In this document: in pieces, positions 1 to 10,691 of the stretch
Layout: each line of letters starts with the position of its first letter
Numbering within the stretch: the stretch's first letter is position 1
Notes under the pieces: model-generated
Databases searched by the model: none
What the model saw: the letters and a program-made list of their open reading frames with translations, nothing else
Told to the model about the DNA's origin: nothing
Position numbers and translations under genes: made by a program
Source of the DNA: Lactarius indigo
Taxonomy: Eukaryota > Basidiomycota > Agaricomycetes > Russulales > Russulaceae
Assembly (NCBI GenBank): GCA_025766275.1
Contig: JAFKAC010000023.1
Location: 310,001 to 374,000, forward strand
Length of the DNA: 64,000 nt
Reading direction: 5' to 3'

Positions 1-135
1 CTTTTTTGCGTACTCCAAGGTACGCATGTCGTCCCTGCGATTCGTCGATTTGGTGTCATGCTGATCCGAGCTTGAAGTCAGTTTTATCTGATCTTCTAAC
101 ACTAGCGGTTACTCGTCTGGATTGCTGTAATCAAC

Positions 136-1616
136 TTGTCATGTCCAGTACATGGGGTCGTCATTCGCCACCGACAGCCATCATGCGCACTCGATCATGA
201 CGTCCTCCTTGACATCTTTCATTGGTATCGGCTAGGGAATACGACAAACGATTTCGATCGAGGCTGGAAACTTGAGCGCTGGTGGTTCAAGCTCATCCAC
301 GTCTGTCAATCCTGGCGGCACCTTATACTCGCCTCGCCAACCAGTTTGGATTTACACCTCGTAGTGCACATACGGCACACCCGTCACGACGATGCTCACC
401 CATTCACCTCCCCTGCCTCTGATAATCTATTACCCAGGAGGGCTCGGAGATTTGGCAGGAGCGGACGAGGAGGATGTACTTTTCTTACTCAAGCAGCGCG
501 AGCGCGTGCGTCGCATCCACATCGAGGTACTTTCTAAGAGCCTCCTCGATTCGATCGACGGGGAATACCCGGCACTACAACACCTGGTCATCCGTTCTCA
601 CACCAAAAAACTCGGCGCGTCCTTAGGCACGGGCGTGGAGCTCCGCGCGAAGCTACAAGCGCCGCTTCTGCGTCACCTCGCGCTGACCAATACCCGTCTT
701 CCAGTGGGCTCCGAGCTGCTGCTTCGTGCCGAGGGGCTCGTGATGCTCGAACTCCAAGACGTCGCGGACTCGCTCGAGGCGCACCCCGCGTATTTTGTCG
801 CGCAACTCGCGCGCATGGCCCAGCTCGAGCGCCTCATTGTCCACTTCCGCACCGCCCTCCCCAATCCGCAAGGTCGAACGGACGCTCTCTACCGCGCAGA
901 CCACGCGCGCCACCCTCCCCCGACTCAAGTTCCTCTCCTTCAGCGGTGGGAGCGCGTATCTCGAGGGCGTCCTCGCGCGCATCAGCGCGCCAAGTCTACA
1001 GACGCTCTCCCTCAACTTTCTCGCCCAGCTCTCGTTCGACCTACCCTGCCTCGTGCGCTTCGTTCACGCGGCACAGGAGCTCTCACTCTCCTCCACTGCT
1101 CACGCCGAGGGGGATGACACGATGTTCCACTTCGAGGCGGCAAGGTTGGACTTCAACGCTGAGGCCGCATTTTTGCTACTCTACTCGCGTGCGACGGACC
1201 CGGGCCAAGCGGGAACCATAACGAACCCGGTACAACTGCGTGTGAGCTGCCGCACACTTGACTGGCAGCTCGCGGTGTTCGCGCAGATCTGCGGTGCGCT
1301 CGCGCCGCTGTTTGAGCGCGTGGAGCGCCTCACCCTCGGCCTGCACATTTCCCACTCCAGCTCGGACGCGTATTCAAGCCTGGATGCGGACATTGACTCG
1401 GAACGCACGCAGTGGCATGCGCTCCTCCGCGCTTTCGGAGGTGCGAAGACCCTGGAGCTTGCAGGCCCCCGTGCGCAACACCTCCGGCGCTCGCTGCTAC
1501 CGTTCCCCTCGGCGCTTCTACCTGTGCTGGAGAAGCTGCTAGGAGGAAATGAGGAGCTACCCGGAGGCAATGAGGCGCCTCTCGGAGGCGATGAGGCGCT
1601 TCTGGGAGGCAACTGA
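136..1616 (+). pseudogene. F-box/LRR gene, copy 1 (frameshifted)
   Basis: Aligns along its length with the intact copy at 10692-12305. The F-box-like start (HDVLLDIFHWYRL, then WWFKLIHVCQSWR) lies at about 190-380, followed by leucine-rich strands to about 1530. The frame breaks at least three times by single-base insertions relative to copy 3: near 185 before the F-box, near 365 (CTCGTAGTGCAC against CTCGTGTGCAC) and near 870 (CCAATCCGCAAGG against CCAACCGCACGG). The frame then closes in the GGN-repeat tract with TGA at 1614-1616. F-box proteins are substrate adaptors of SCF ubiquitin ligases; that role is family knowledge only. The broken frame suggests this copy is dead unless the indels are assembly errors. 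Confidence 0.8.
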
Positions 1617-1665
1617 GGAACTGCTTGGAGGCGATGAGGGGCCGCTCGGAAGCAATCCGAGTTCA
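1536..1665 (+). repeat. Coding minisatellite at F-box/LDKSCR junction (copy 1)
   Basis: About five imperfect 24-nt units built around GGAGGCRATGAGG, translated as LGGN/D-E-x-x-P/L repeats. It sits where the F-box C-terminus meets the first exon of the LDKSCR family. Unit number differs between the three F-box copies. Confidence 0.75.
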
Positions 1666-1689
1666 TCGTTCTATAACTCTTCCACTTCC

Positions 1690-3264
1690 CGCAGACATTT
1701 CAAAAATATCGGTCGAGCGTACCGAGAACAAGCAATTCACTCTCATCGGGATCTGTCGTCTTTATGTAGAGACTGTATCCCCAGACCTACACCGAGAATG
1801 ACGGTCTTCAAAAGTGAGGATCCTTTGTAAGCTTTCTGCACGTACACTCAACACGTCTTTAGCATTTTGCGACTTGCAGATGCCGCATTGAGTGCTGCTG
1901 GAAGAGCCAGGAAGGGTACGACTACCGAAGCTACAGACGCTTTCGTGCGTGTTCAGGAGGAAGTAAACCGATTTAGCCCTCCTCCTCGAGAGGCAGGTAG
2001 TCTTCGGAAAAACCTTATGGATCCGAGCACTGCGCTGGAATCTGCCTCCAAGAAGGACAAAAAGTCGACGAGGATTCTCCCAAGGGTCAGGTCTGTATTC
2101 AAGGCCCCCGTAAGCCGCCTTTCATGACTGAATTATCCAACTTCTCACGGTGTGGAGCCAGATTCCCAGTGGAAATATGAAGGAAGTATACTTCGTGATT
2201 CTCGGATCGCCGCACGGGCGCAAAGATCAATTCGTCATTCCCCGTTGGTATCTTCCTTGTTCTCGCAGTTTCGTGTTATTCAAGAGATGTCGCAGAGGAA
2301 ATAGACGGCCCTACGACCGCCGCAGAGATCATATGGAGCTTTAGCCGTTACCCTGAGAGGAGTACCGACAGAATCCCCCCCGAAGTCGCCCCCATACAGA
2401 ACCCCCATTTCTACCGTCATCTACCGAAATATCCCACGAGTTATGATAGTAATTTTCACAAGGGCCCTTTGAAAGACTTTTACCATGGTCTTAATCAAGG
2501 TGACAAGATCTACGTACTGTTGGATAAATCCTGTCGCCTTTTCCTCGACGCCGCCAAACCGCATATACCACGTATTTTCGGCAACCTATGGAAGCCTCAC
2601 GAGACAGTCATCTTGAAAGGTGAGAACTCTCCAAGACACGTGGTACACCCCAACCCACATGTATTTAAGATATTAGCGGAATTTTGGATTCAGAAGACAC
2701 TGTCCTTCGAAACATCGGGCAGAAACAAGACTACTGGTATCGCCCGTCTGTCACCGATTCGTTTCAGCACCGCGTCCAATCGGGTTACTCGGGCGTCGAC
2801 AGTGACATTGTCAACACCCCGTTCGCAAGCCCACGTGCTGTGATCCACGCAGCGGTCAGAGCTCAGGGAATAGATCTCATGATTAGAGATCGGTCCAGGC
2901 CTTTACCTCCAGCAGACTCGGGCTGGGTAAGTTGCAAACTATATCGAACCATTCACCTGCCAGTGGCTCACGCAGAAACATTGATCAGAAACTGCTCCCA
3001 TCTCCGGAGCCTAGTGTCACAACACAAGAACACGATGACCGGACAAGACCTAGGCTACCCGCTACGCGCCTGCCTGAGCTAGCTTACCCAGGCTCGAGTG
3101 TTCCCAGTACCGGCGGCAAGCACGCCGTCTACTGCTTTCAGCCAAATCATCCGAAACGGTCGCTAATCCCTCTGAGCATTCTCTTCCCATCTGAGACTGA
3201 TTCAAAAAATACAAATACGATGATGACTCCAAAAGCTGGAGGCCCCGTAAACGGTGAAATATAG
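1690..3264 (+). pseudogene. LDKSCR-family copy 1, fused downstream of F-box copy 1
   Basis: The six-exon structure of copy 4 is recognisable. Exon 1 remnant (FKNIGRAYRE) at 1692-1814 is frameshifted (GCAATTCACTC for GCGACCACTC). Exon 2 (ILRLADAALSAAGRA) spans about 1863-2110. Exon 3 (IPSGNMKEV) and exon 4 (EEIDGPTTAAEII, then DKSCRLFLDAAKPHIPRI) end near 2620. Exon 5 (DISGILDSEDTVLRNIG) runs to the donor after SGW near 2927, and exon 6 reads KLLPSPEPSV to a TAG at 3262-3264. Exons 2-6 keep their frame and only the F-box and exon 1 part is broken. Function unknown; no domain recognised. Confidence 0.7.
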
Positions 3265-3800
3265 CACACCCAACTTACGGCTTGAACCTAGGGTAAGAAT
3301 GGCGCTGAGCTACCAGACACGTTACCAGTGGATGCCGTAGCAATAAGGTGGTAGCACATGTCATCGTGTCAGCAACCCTCAAAGTGTGCCTTACTACTTG
3401 CAAGAGAGACTGAGTGAACTGGACTCACTTATGTGGGAGGTTGGAGAGCTAGGTTCAATCTCACGAGTTGTATCGAGAGGAGTTAATAAGAGCCCTCCCA
3501 AAAGTTTGAGATTTTTTTTTACTTCGGGGGTTAACTAATTCCGACAAAATAAGGCCAAATTTAAACCACTTATCAAAATGAATAAAATTGGTCTCTGAGT
3601 GAGACAAATTATGCGTAAATAATGAGTAAATCTGTATCGGGATTTTGGATTGGTCAAATGGGCGATATGTTGTGGTTATCATATCCAGAATATGCCGAGT
3701 ATTGCAGGTTGTCACTGTGAAATCTAGGTTTTGGGGACCGATTACAGTAAGTTAGGACGTGAAAGATCTCCGAAACGAATGAACCAGTCCACGGTGTGAA
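3265..3800. other. Intergenic, no gene seen
   Basis: A-rich in places with stops in all frames. The 84-residue minus-strand frame at 3461-3715 has no paralogue or motif and is not called. Confidence 0.6.
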
Positions 3801-4480
3801 TCAAGCGCTAACGATACTGTGGCGTTTACCGCGGCCTGAAGAATGCGGCATGAGATATGCCAAGGGTAGTACAGCAAACACCGCGACGACTGTAAGGGTG
3901 ATTCTAACAGATTTCGACTCTTCCAGCGACACGTATATGAGCAACTGTATGATTAAAGAGACGGTACCCGCAATGAGGGAGAGCAGCCCTGCGGATCAGT
4001 GATGAGGAAGGGGAATCTAGGCCGAATCGTGAACACGGGGCTCTCACAATGCCACATGACCCAGATCCAAGAGCGCTTAGCGCCGTAGCTTTGTAAGAGC
4101 TCCGATGTGCCGCTGTCGAACAAGCCCGAATGCATGGAGTCCCTTTGGGCGGCTCGCACTGGGAGCTTCCCCGAATTCGTCCGTGAGGATGAGTCCGCTG
4201 ACTGCTGCGCTGACGCTGAAGAACAGCCCGAGATACGTAAATATCAAAAGGGCGTCCTTCGCGCTATTTCCGACGGACGCTTCTGTCGAAATTCGCGTCG
4301 TTTTTGACGAAGGAGAGGAGGCGGACCTCGAGGACTGCAAATAGCCCTGCCTGTACACCGCCGAACCTCGTGACCAGGCGCCCCGCCATTTTCAGACAGA
4401 AACCACGCACCACAACCGTTGAGCTCTGGTACGTTGTCAGCCAACCATCATTCAATGACTTGACAGTAGGATGGGAGTTT
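3801..4480 (-). pseudogene. Small multi-pass membrane protein, broken inverted copy
   Basis: Minus-strand paralogue of the open gene at 32296-32981. Reading from 4480 downwards it encodes LLSFVKNDANF, then the hydrophobic LLIFTYLGLFFSVSAAVSGL, then SYGAKRSWIWVMWHC; after an intron come GLLSLIAGTVSL and a C-terminal GRGKRHSIVSA ending in TGA at 3801-3803. Two frame breaks are visible against the plus copy: an extra base after RSV (GTCCGTCGGAAATAG against GTCCCCACACATAG) and another before the SGLFDSGT segment. The intron before GLLSLIAG is conserved in both copies. At least two membrane segments are predicted; function unknown. Confidence 0.75.
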
Positions 4481-5174
4481 GTCTAGTATAGGAATCAAGC
4501 GGGATCAATAACAGATACGGCACGACCGTGCAAGGCTCAGGCACTTACATGCAATGTCGGTTCGACAATACATATTGACTCAGAATAGGACAGGGTGTAT
4601 GGACTTGAGGCTGGTGAAATCTAAAGGTGGACTAGCGACGCTTTCGTTCGTTACGAGTCGGAGTTGTTGTACTTATTCGTGGGCTCGAAGCAGGACCTTC
4701 AAGGCGCTCACACCGTGACAATGGAGATCGAGAAAGTCAGGATTACGGATACCCCCCCTAGCCGCCCTTCTCACACATCGCCACCGAGTGCGGAATTCCC
4801 AATGTGAAGTACATATTTCGCTCAGAACCTCTGCCGAAATGCACTGCCTCCCTCATTCTCTGGTAGCCAGCTCGAATCCGAAGAGGTTACCTAAAACAGA
4901 TCCGTGCGGGAAGGTGATTCACCTTTCCACGCCGCTGCAGCATGTTGGCCTCGAGGATTCACTTAGGGCTAGCACGTGGCCCGTAAGCGGATCGGAGGAT
5001 GCAGTGTATATGTACTGCGGGTGGTGCGCAGGACACGTGTCGTCATACACTGCTAGAGGTCGCAAGCGACTGGAGGATCGAGGTTCATGAGGGAATGCGG
5101 TCTAGTGCACCGCCATTGGGCTGTCACTGCCACGGGTCCTCACGTTCACCACGCAAGCAAGAACTCACCACGAG
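4481..5174. other. Intergenic, no gene seen
   Basis: Several short frames on both strands, none longer than 100 codons or with a recognisable motif. It ends at the target-site duplication of the first LINE tail. Confidence 0.5.
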
Positions 5175-5187
5175 GTGAAGACCCAAA
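5175..5187 (+). repeat. Target-site duplication, left (LINE 1)
   Basis: GTGAAGACCCAAA here pairs with GTGAAGACCCGAA at 6131-6143, with one mismatch in 13 bases, on either side of the LINE tail. Confidence 0.6.
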
Positions 5188-6130
5188 TACATCATGCTCA
5201 CCTTCGTTACGTTCTAGTTTGGACTCCCGTGGACCAGGAACTAGAAGCCTGAGGGCAACAGGTGGAACTTGGACTGGCGGCCGAGGCCTGCACGCGGGAT
5301 CCGCCCATGGGTCTCAACCGCGTTAACTCTGCAGCATTCCAAAAGGACCACGCGCGCAAACGTGCCTTTAACCTCTGGTAGCATCGCTAGCACGGCGAAC
5401 ATCTCATCCCGGACTTCCGGAACCAGGAACTGGACGAACCCCTCACCGATTACCACCAACACGTCACAGTCTCCCCTCCGGACCCGTCCAAAAACCACCC
5501 ATTCTGGTCCGCCGCGACTGCCCGCGAGCGCGACCACAACAATAAACCCACCGGCGCGCCGAAGTACACCAGGCGCACCACATCCACCGCACTTCAGCTG
5601 GCTACTGACCACGCCTTCACTGGCCCATACGTCCGTCGGTTTCGCAAGGCCGATCCCCCCGAAGCTTGCACATGTCCCTGCGGATCTCCACCCGCTCTCC
5701 CGAACACCTTATCCACCACTGCCCACGCTTTCATCACTCCCGCGTCACTGCGGGCATCCTCAGCGTGACATGGAACCCCGTCAACCCACTATACCCTTAC
5801 ACCCACCTCTTCTCCACGCGTGAGGGCACCCGTCGCCTCCTTGCGTTTCTTCAACACTCACGCGCTGTATCCGTCTCGGAATCCCTCCACGAAGTGCCAC
5901 CCGAACTATGTAACTAAGGACACTTTCTCTATATGTCTCCCGTCTCCCACGCTTCCCCTTATGTACGCGGCCCCTACGGAGGTCTAACCTAACGTCTCGT
6001 CACTTCTCGGTTCCTTATTTACGGTTTGGGGCACCTCTTCCACGACTTCTTATAATTGTAGTGGTACACGCTGCGACCGGTCTGTATCTCTGATACGCAC
6101 TCCGGAATATTAAATGGATCCAAAATAATA
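5188..6130 (+). mobile_element. 5'-truncated non-LTR retrotransposon (LINE) tail 1
   Basis: With small frame jumps, 5330-5930 encodes the C-terminal end typical of fungal Tad-like LINE polyproteins. Visible parts are HAFTGPYVRRF, a Cys-rich CTCPCG motif near 5670, and LLAFLQHSRAVS near 5850. The frame is broken by several indels. The 3' untranslated region (5930-6130) is homologous to that of the second LINE tail at 9780-10040: both carry CGACCGGTCTGT, a CCGGAATAT motif and end at GGATCCAAAA. The matching 13-bp target duplications support insertion by target-primed reverse transcription. Family placement (Tad-like) is inference from the Cys motif and tail pattern. Confidence 0.75.
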
Positions 6131-6143
6131 GTGAAGACCCGAA
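6131..6143 (+). repeat. Target-site duplication, right (LINE 1)
   Basis: GTGAAGACCCGAA, partner of 5175-5187. Confidence 0.6.
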
Positions 6144-6521
6144 GGCGCTACAGCCCACGTGGCCCAAAGGCATTCTCAGGCTTCCGTTATCAGGATACCG
6201 ACCCCAGCGTCCTTGCAGCGCCCTTGGCTGCCATACCTCAAACGCGTGCTTGGCAATACACTTGCAGTAACTTGAACGGCTGGAACAACAGCGATTCAAG
6301 TCCAGCTTCTGCTCTGGCTTTCTGCCTTTATCAACACCCATATCCTTCGCGCTTTCCCCTCAACCAAATTAGTGAATCATTGCTTACGAGATTGATAGCA
6401 TACCCCAAGGTGCGCATGTCGTCCCTCCGTTGCCCCAGTTTCCACAGGCTAATCAGAAGTCGGTTTTGCCTGATCCTTTAACAGTTACTTGTTTGCCAGT
6501 GGATCGTTGTAACCAGCTATT
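6144..6521. other. Upstream region of F-box copy 2
   Basis: From about 6400 the sequence is repeated upstream of all three F-box copies (compare 20-135 and 10570-10690), including AAGGTRCGC, TCGTCCCT and the TTGTAAYCA just before the start. This is probably 5' UTR/promoter. Confidence 0.5.
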
Positions 6522-8040
6522 ATGTCAGATACAGGGGATCTCCGTGCGTCGCCGACGGCCATCAGTGCACTCAATCACGACGTACTCCTCGACATCTTTC
6601 ATTGGTATCGATTGGGAAATACGACGAATAGTTTTAATCGATGTTGGAATCTCGAGCACTGGTGGTTCAAGCTCATCCATGTCTGTCAATCCTGGAGGTA
6701 CCTTATACTCGCCTCGTCAACCAGTTTGGATTTGCACCTCGTGTGCACATATGGTACACCTGTCACGACGATGCTCACCCATTCACCTCCCCTGCCTCTG
6801 ATAATCTATTACCCAGGAGGGCTCGGAGGTGCGGCAGGAAAGGAGGAGAAGGATGTGCATTTCTTGCTCCAACACCGCGAGCGCGTGCGTCGCATCCACA
6901 TCGGAGCACCTGCCACAAGCCTGCTCGGGCTGCTCGGAGACGACGAATACCCGGAACTACAGAATCTCGTCATCCACTCTTACACCGATAAACCCGGCGC
7001 GTCCTCAAGAACGAGCATGGAGCTCCCCGCCAAACTATTTGCACCGCTTCTGCGTCATCTCACACTGTTCGACGTCCGTCCTTCAGTGGGTTCCAAGCTT
7101 CTCCTTCGCGCTGAGGGCCTCGTCACTCTCGAGCTCATGGATATCACGGACTCGCTCGAGGCTCACCCTGCGCATCTCGTCGCGCAGCTCGCGCGCATGA
7201 CTCAGCTCGAGCGCCTCGTCATTCACTTCCGCACCTCACTCCCCAACCGTATGGTCACGCGAACACTCTCTGGCGTGGGCACGACGCTCACCACCCTCCC
7301 CCGACTCAATATCCTCTCCTTCCGCGGCGGCAGCGCGTATCTCGAGGGCATCCTTGCGCGCGTATCAGTGCTCCAAGTTTGCAGATCCTCTCCCTCAACT
7401 TTTTCGCCCAGCTCACGTTCGACTTACCCTGCCTCGCGCGCTTCGTCTGCGCACACGCCGAGGGGAGCAGCGTGGGGTTTCAGTTCCATGCAGCAGAGCT
7501 GCATCTTGGCGCGGAAGCCGCGCGTGTGCTACTCGACCCGCGTACGACGGACTCGAGCCAAGCCAGAACTAACCGGGTAGAGCTGCGCGTGAGCTGCCGT
7601 GCGCTCGACTGGCAACTCGCGGGGCTCACGCAAATTTGCGGTGCGCTCGGACCGCTGTTCGAGCGCGTGGAGCGCCTCACGCTCGGCCTGCACATCTCCC
7701 ACCCAAACTCGGACGCGAATTCAAGCGCGAATGTGGACTTGGACTCGGAGTGCGCGCAGTGGTATGCGCTCCTCCGCGCTTTCGGAGGCGCGAAGACCCT
7801 GGTACTCTCCGGCCCCGCGCGCGCAACACCTCCGGGGCTGGCAACTACCGCACCCTGTGGAACTTTTGCCTACGCTGCGGGACCTGCTTGGGGGGCATGG
7901 AGAGCCACTCAGAGGCAATGGGGAATCGTTCGGAAGCAATGGGGAGCGGCTCGGAGGTAATGGGGAGCCCTCTAGAGGCAATTTGGGACCCTTGATCTAT
8001 GATCCGTCACATCTTGCCGCAAACATTTCAAAAATACCGG
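6522..8040 (+). pseudogene. F-box/LRR gene, copy 2 (frameshifted)
   Basis: Opens with an intact F-box-like start (MSDTGDLRAS, LNHDVLLDIFHWYRL) and stays in frame with copy 3 to about 7365. A two-base gain (LARVSVLQ against LARINAPSLQ) shifts the frame there. The continuation from 7379 (LSLNFFAQLTFDLPCL) shifts again near 7825 (GCGCGCGCAACACC against CATGCACAGCACC) and again beyond the minisatellite at the join to the LDKSCR exon. At least three breaks make this copy unlikely to give a full product. Confidence 0.8.
7887..7987 (+). repeat. Coding minisatellite at F-box/LDKSCR junction (copy 2)
   Basis: About four imperfect 24-nt units around GGAGGCAATGGGGA at the same place as in copy 1. Copy 3 has only two degenerate units at 12112-12150. 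Confidence 0.75.
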
Positions 8041-9366
8041 CCGAGCGTACCGAGAGCAAGCGATGACTCTCATTGAGATCTGTCATCTATACGTAGAGGC
8101 ATCTCCCCATGACCTACACCAAGGACGACGATCTTCAAAAGTGAGATTCTTTCGTGAGGTTTCTGTACGTTTAAACGTCATCATACTCAATACCCTTTCA
8201 GCGTTTTGCGACTTGCAGATGTCGCGTTGAGTGCTGCAGGCAGGGCCAAGAAGGACAAGACCCCTGAAGCTACAGATGCATTCCTGCGTATTCGGGAGGA
8301 ATTGAAACGACTTGGCTTTCCTGCTCCTCTAATGGAATGCCTTAGGCCCGTCGTCGGACAATGCTGCTCGATCCGGACGCTGCGCTGGAATCTGCCTCCA
8401 AGAAGGATGAAATTTCGACGCGCGCCCTCTCGAGAGTCAAGATAACGTTCAAAGCCCCCGTAAGCCACCTGTCGTATGCGAATTATCCAACTTCTTACGA
8501 CGCAGAGCCAGCTTCCCAGCGGGAATACTAAGGAAGTGAATTTTGTGATTCTTGAATCGCCGCACGAGCGACGCAATGATCAATTGATTATCAACCGTCT
8601 GTATCCCCCTTGTTCTCGCCGTTTCCTCTTATTCAAGGGGTGTAACAGAGGAAATAGACAGCTCAACAACCACCGCAGAGATATTATGGAGGTTTAGCCG
8701 TTACCCTCAAAAGACAGCCATCACCCCGAGACAGAATCCCCATTTCTATCTTCAGTTATCCAGGGACGCCGCAAGTTTTGATAGTAAATTTCACAAAGAT
8801 CCGCTAAAAGACTTTGGCCACCCTCATTATAATGGCGCCATTATCTACGCACTTTTGGACAAATCCTGTCGCCTTTTCCTCGAAGCCGCTAAACCACATA
8901 AACCACGTGTATTTGGAAACCTATGGAAACCTCACAATACGGTTATCTTGAAAGGTGAATACTCTCCCAGATCCGTAGTGTACTCGTGCTTCAACCCACG
9001 TGCATTTTAAGATATTAGCGGAATTTTGGATTCAGAAGACATCGTCCTCCGCAACATTGGGGAGAGCCAAGACTACTGGTATCGGTCCTCTATCATCGAT
9101 TCATCTCAGCGCCGCTTCCAATGGGGTTACTCGGATGTCGACAGTGACATTGTAAACACCCCATTCGCAAGCGCGCGTGCTGTGATCCACGCGGCGGTCA
9201 GAGCCCAGAGAGTAGATCTCATGATTCGTGATCGATCCAGGCCTTTACCTCCAGTAGACTCGGGCTGGGTAAGTCGAAAACCATATCCAACTGCCGACTT
9301 ACTCACGCAGAGACATTGGTCAGAAACTACTCTCATCTCCGGAGCCTCATCTCAGGGTATAAGCAC
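7995..9366 (+). pseudogene. LDKSCR-family copy 2
   Basis: Exon 1 remnant (AANISKIPAERTES, frameshifted) is followed by exon 2 (VLRLADVALSAAGRA), exon 3 (LPSGNTKEVNFVILES), exon 4 with DKSCRLFLEAAKPHKPRV, exon 5 (SEDIVLRNIGESQDYW to DSGW) and the donor GTAAGT. Exon 2 is degenerate and exon 1 is out of frame. The tail exon KLLSSPEPHLRV meets a stop near 9355-9366. The downstream tail sequence is split by the second LINE insertion and resumes at about 10041-10258 with the recognisable NPSTAESTYK segment. Confidence 0.65.
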
Positions 9367-9486
9367 CCGAAGACCAGACAACACCTATGTAGTCTGCCAC
9401 GCGCCTGCCCCAGCTAGAACCTCCAAGCTCAAACACCAGACCCCTCAGCATCAGCACACCGTTTACTACTTCAACTGAATCGTCCG

Positions 9487-9500
9487 GAACAGTTGCTAAT
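9487..9500 (+). repeat. Target-site duplication, left (LINE 2)
   Basis: GAACAGTTGCTAAT pairs with GAACGGCTGCTAAT at 10041-10054, with two mismatches in 14. Removing the insert restores the tail sequence seen uninterrupted in copies 1 and 3 (GTCGCTAAT and GTTGCTAATACCTCTG). Confidence 0.7.
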
Positions 9501-10040
9501 AGCCCATGCGGCGCACCACTTTGGGACGCGGGCCACATCATCTGTCACTGTCCGCGCTACCTCTCGGCTCGCACAAACACAACCATTCTCCGATTCACCA
9601 TCGCGCCCACTCCCCATCTCTACCCATTCACAGCACTCCTATCCACTACAACAGGAGTGGGCAAACGTCTCAACTTCTTCGACCAGACTCGAGCGCTCTC
9701 GAAGCCGGAATCCCCCCCCCCCCCCCCCCCCCCCCGAACCCGCCACCCGAACCTGACTAGGTAGGTGCACGCTGAGGTTTGGGCTGCCTCATTGGTCTCA
9801 TTTCCGTGTGACTGTCTAACGTACCCGCCTATATTATCTATTGCCTCGTTTGTGACTGTATGCTGGTCTCCCATGCGGTGGCTGCTTCTCTGTCATTCTT
9901 CCCCGAGCATCGGTTATTTACATACGATTCGGGGGCACCTCCCACGGACCAACGCGTTTCATAAAGGTAGTTGATACTCGCTACGACCGGTCTGTGACTC
10001 TGTTATATATCCCGGAATATAAGTGGATCCAAAAAAGAAA
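9501..10040 (+). mobile_element. 5'-truncated LINE tail 2
   Basis: The insert opens with the codons of the Cys motif (SPCGAPLWDAGHIICHCPRY), continues with FTALLSTTTGVGKRLNFFDQTRALSKPE, then a 24-base C run and a 3' region homologous to LINE tail 1, ending GGATCCAAAAAAGAAA. This is a short copy of the same element, and its coding part is a single open frame up to the poly-C tract. It lies inside the tail exon of LDKSCR copy 2, so it postdates that duplication. Confidence 0.8.
9712..9735 (+). repeat. Poly-C tract (24 C)
   Basis: Uninterrupted run of 24 cytosines at the end of the LINE coding part. Its length is likely unstable and error-prone in assembly. Confidence 0.95.
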
Positions 10041-10054
10041 GAACGGCTGCTAAT
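10041..10054 (+). repeat. Target-site duplication, right (LINE 2)
   Basis: GAACGGCTGCTAAT, partner of 9487-9500. Confidence 0.7.
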
Positions 10055-10691
10055 ACCTCTGGGGACACTCTTCCCATGCGAGCGGCAGCGGGCGATCGTC
10101 CCCAATCCGTCGACAGCAGAATCGACCTACAAGTGCCAACCAGTACCCTCCAAACCCCCCGCCATCGCCCCCGCCTGCCAGCATAATGATATACCCTCAA
10201 GTCCAGCTGAGGCTTCCACTCTGCCCAGGCATTCTGTCTCGCACATCGGACTCACATAGTACTCGTGCCTCTCTCAGAGTCACGACGGGTGGGTGGGGTC
10301 CTCCCAGAGCGAGGATAGAAAAAATGGGGCCTCATCGACCCCTTGTCAATGACTGGGCGTGGTGGGTGGATGAAATAAAAGTATTCTGGTTACTTGAACC
10401 AGTCGAGAACTTTGTGCGACAGCAAGAACGAGCACGTGCCGCTTCCGCCAGACTGTTCTCTCCGGCTGCGTTCGGCAGAGACCGGCTAACTCAATCATCA
10501 CTGGCACACAAATCCTTCGCGCCTCATTCTGCATTCTCAACCGAAAGAGAAAACATTGTTTGCATGCCTCAAGGTGCGCTTGTTGTCCCTGCAACGTGTC
10601 GATCTCGTTTCAGGTTAATCCGAACTTCCGAAGTTAGTTTGTATGATCCTCTAGTAACAATTGCTTGTTTGGATCGCTGTAATCAACTGTC

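Noticed and set aside
2150..2344. Reading exon 3 of the orphan family straight through to the ...RRRDHMEL stop as its end
   Set aside because: The next conserved frame (EEIDGPTTAAEII) is joined by a 50-55 nt intron with a GTNNGT donor in every copy, which gives consistent phase, so the stop is intronic or out of frame.
5241..5612. 123-codon minus-strand frame
   Set aside because: Antisense of the LINE tail; no motif and the LINE reading explains the region.
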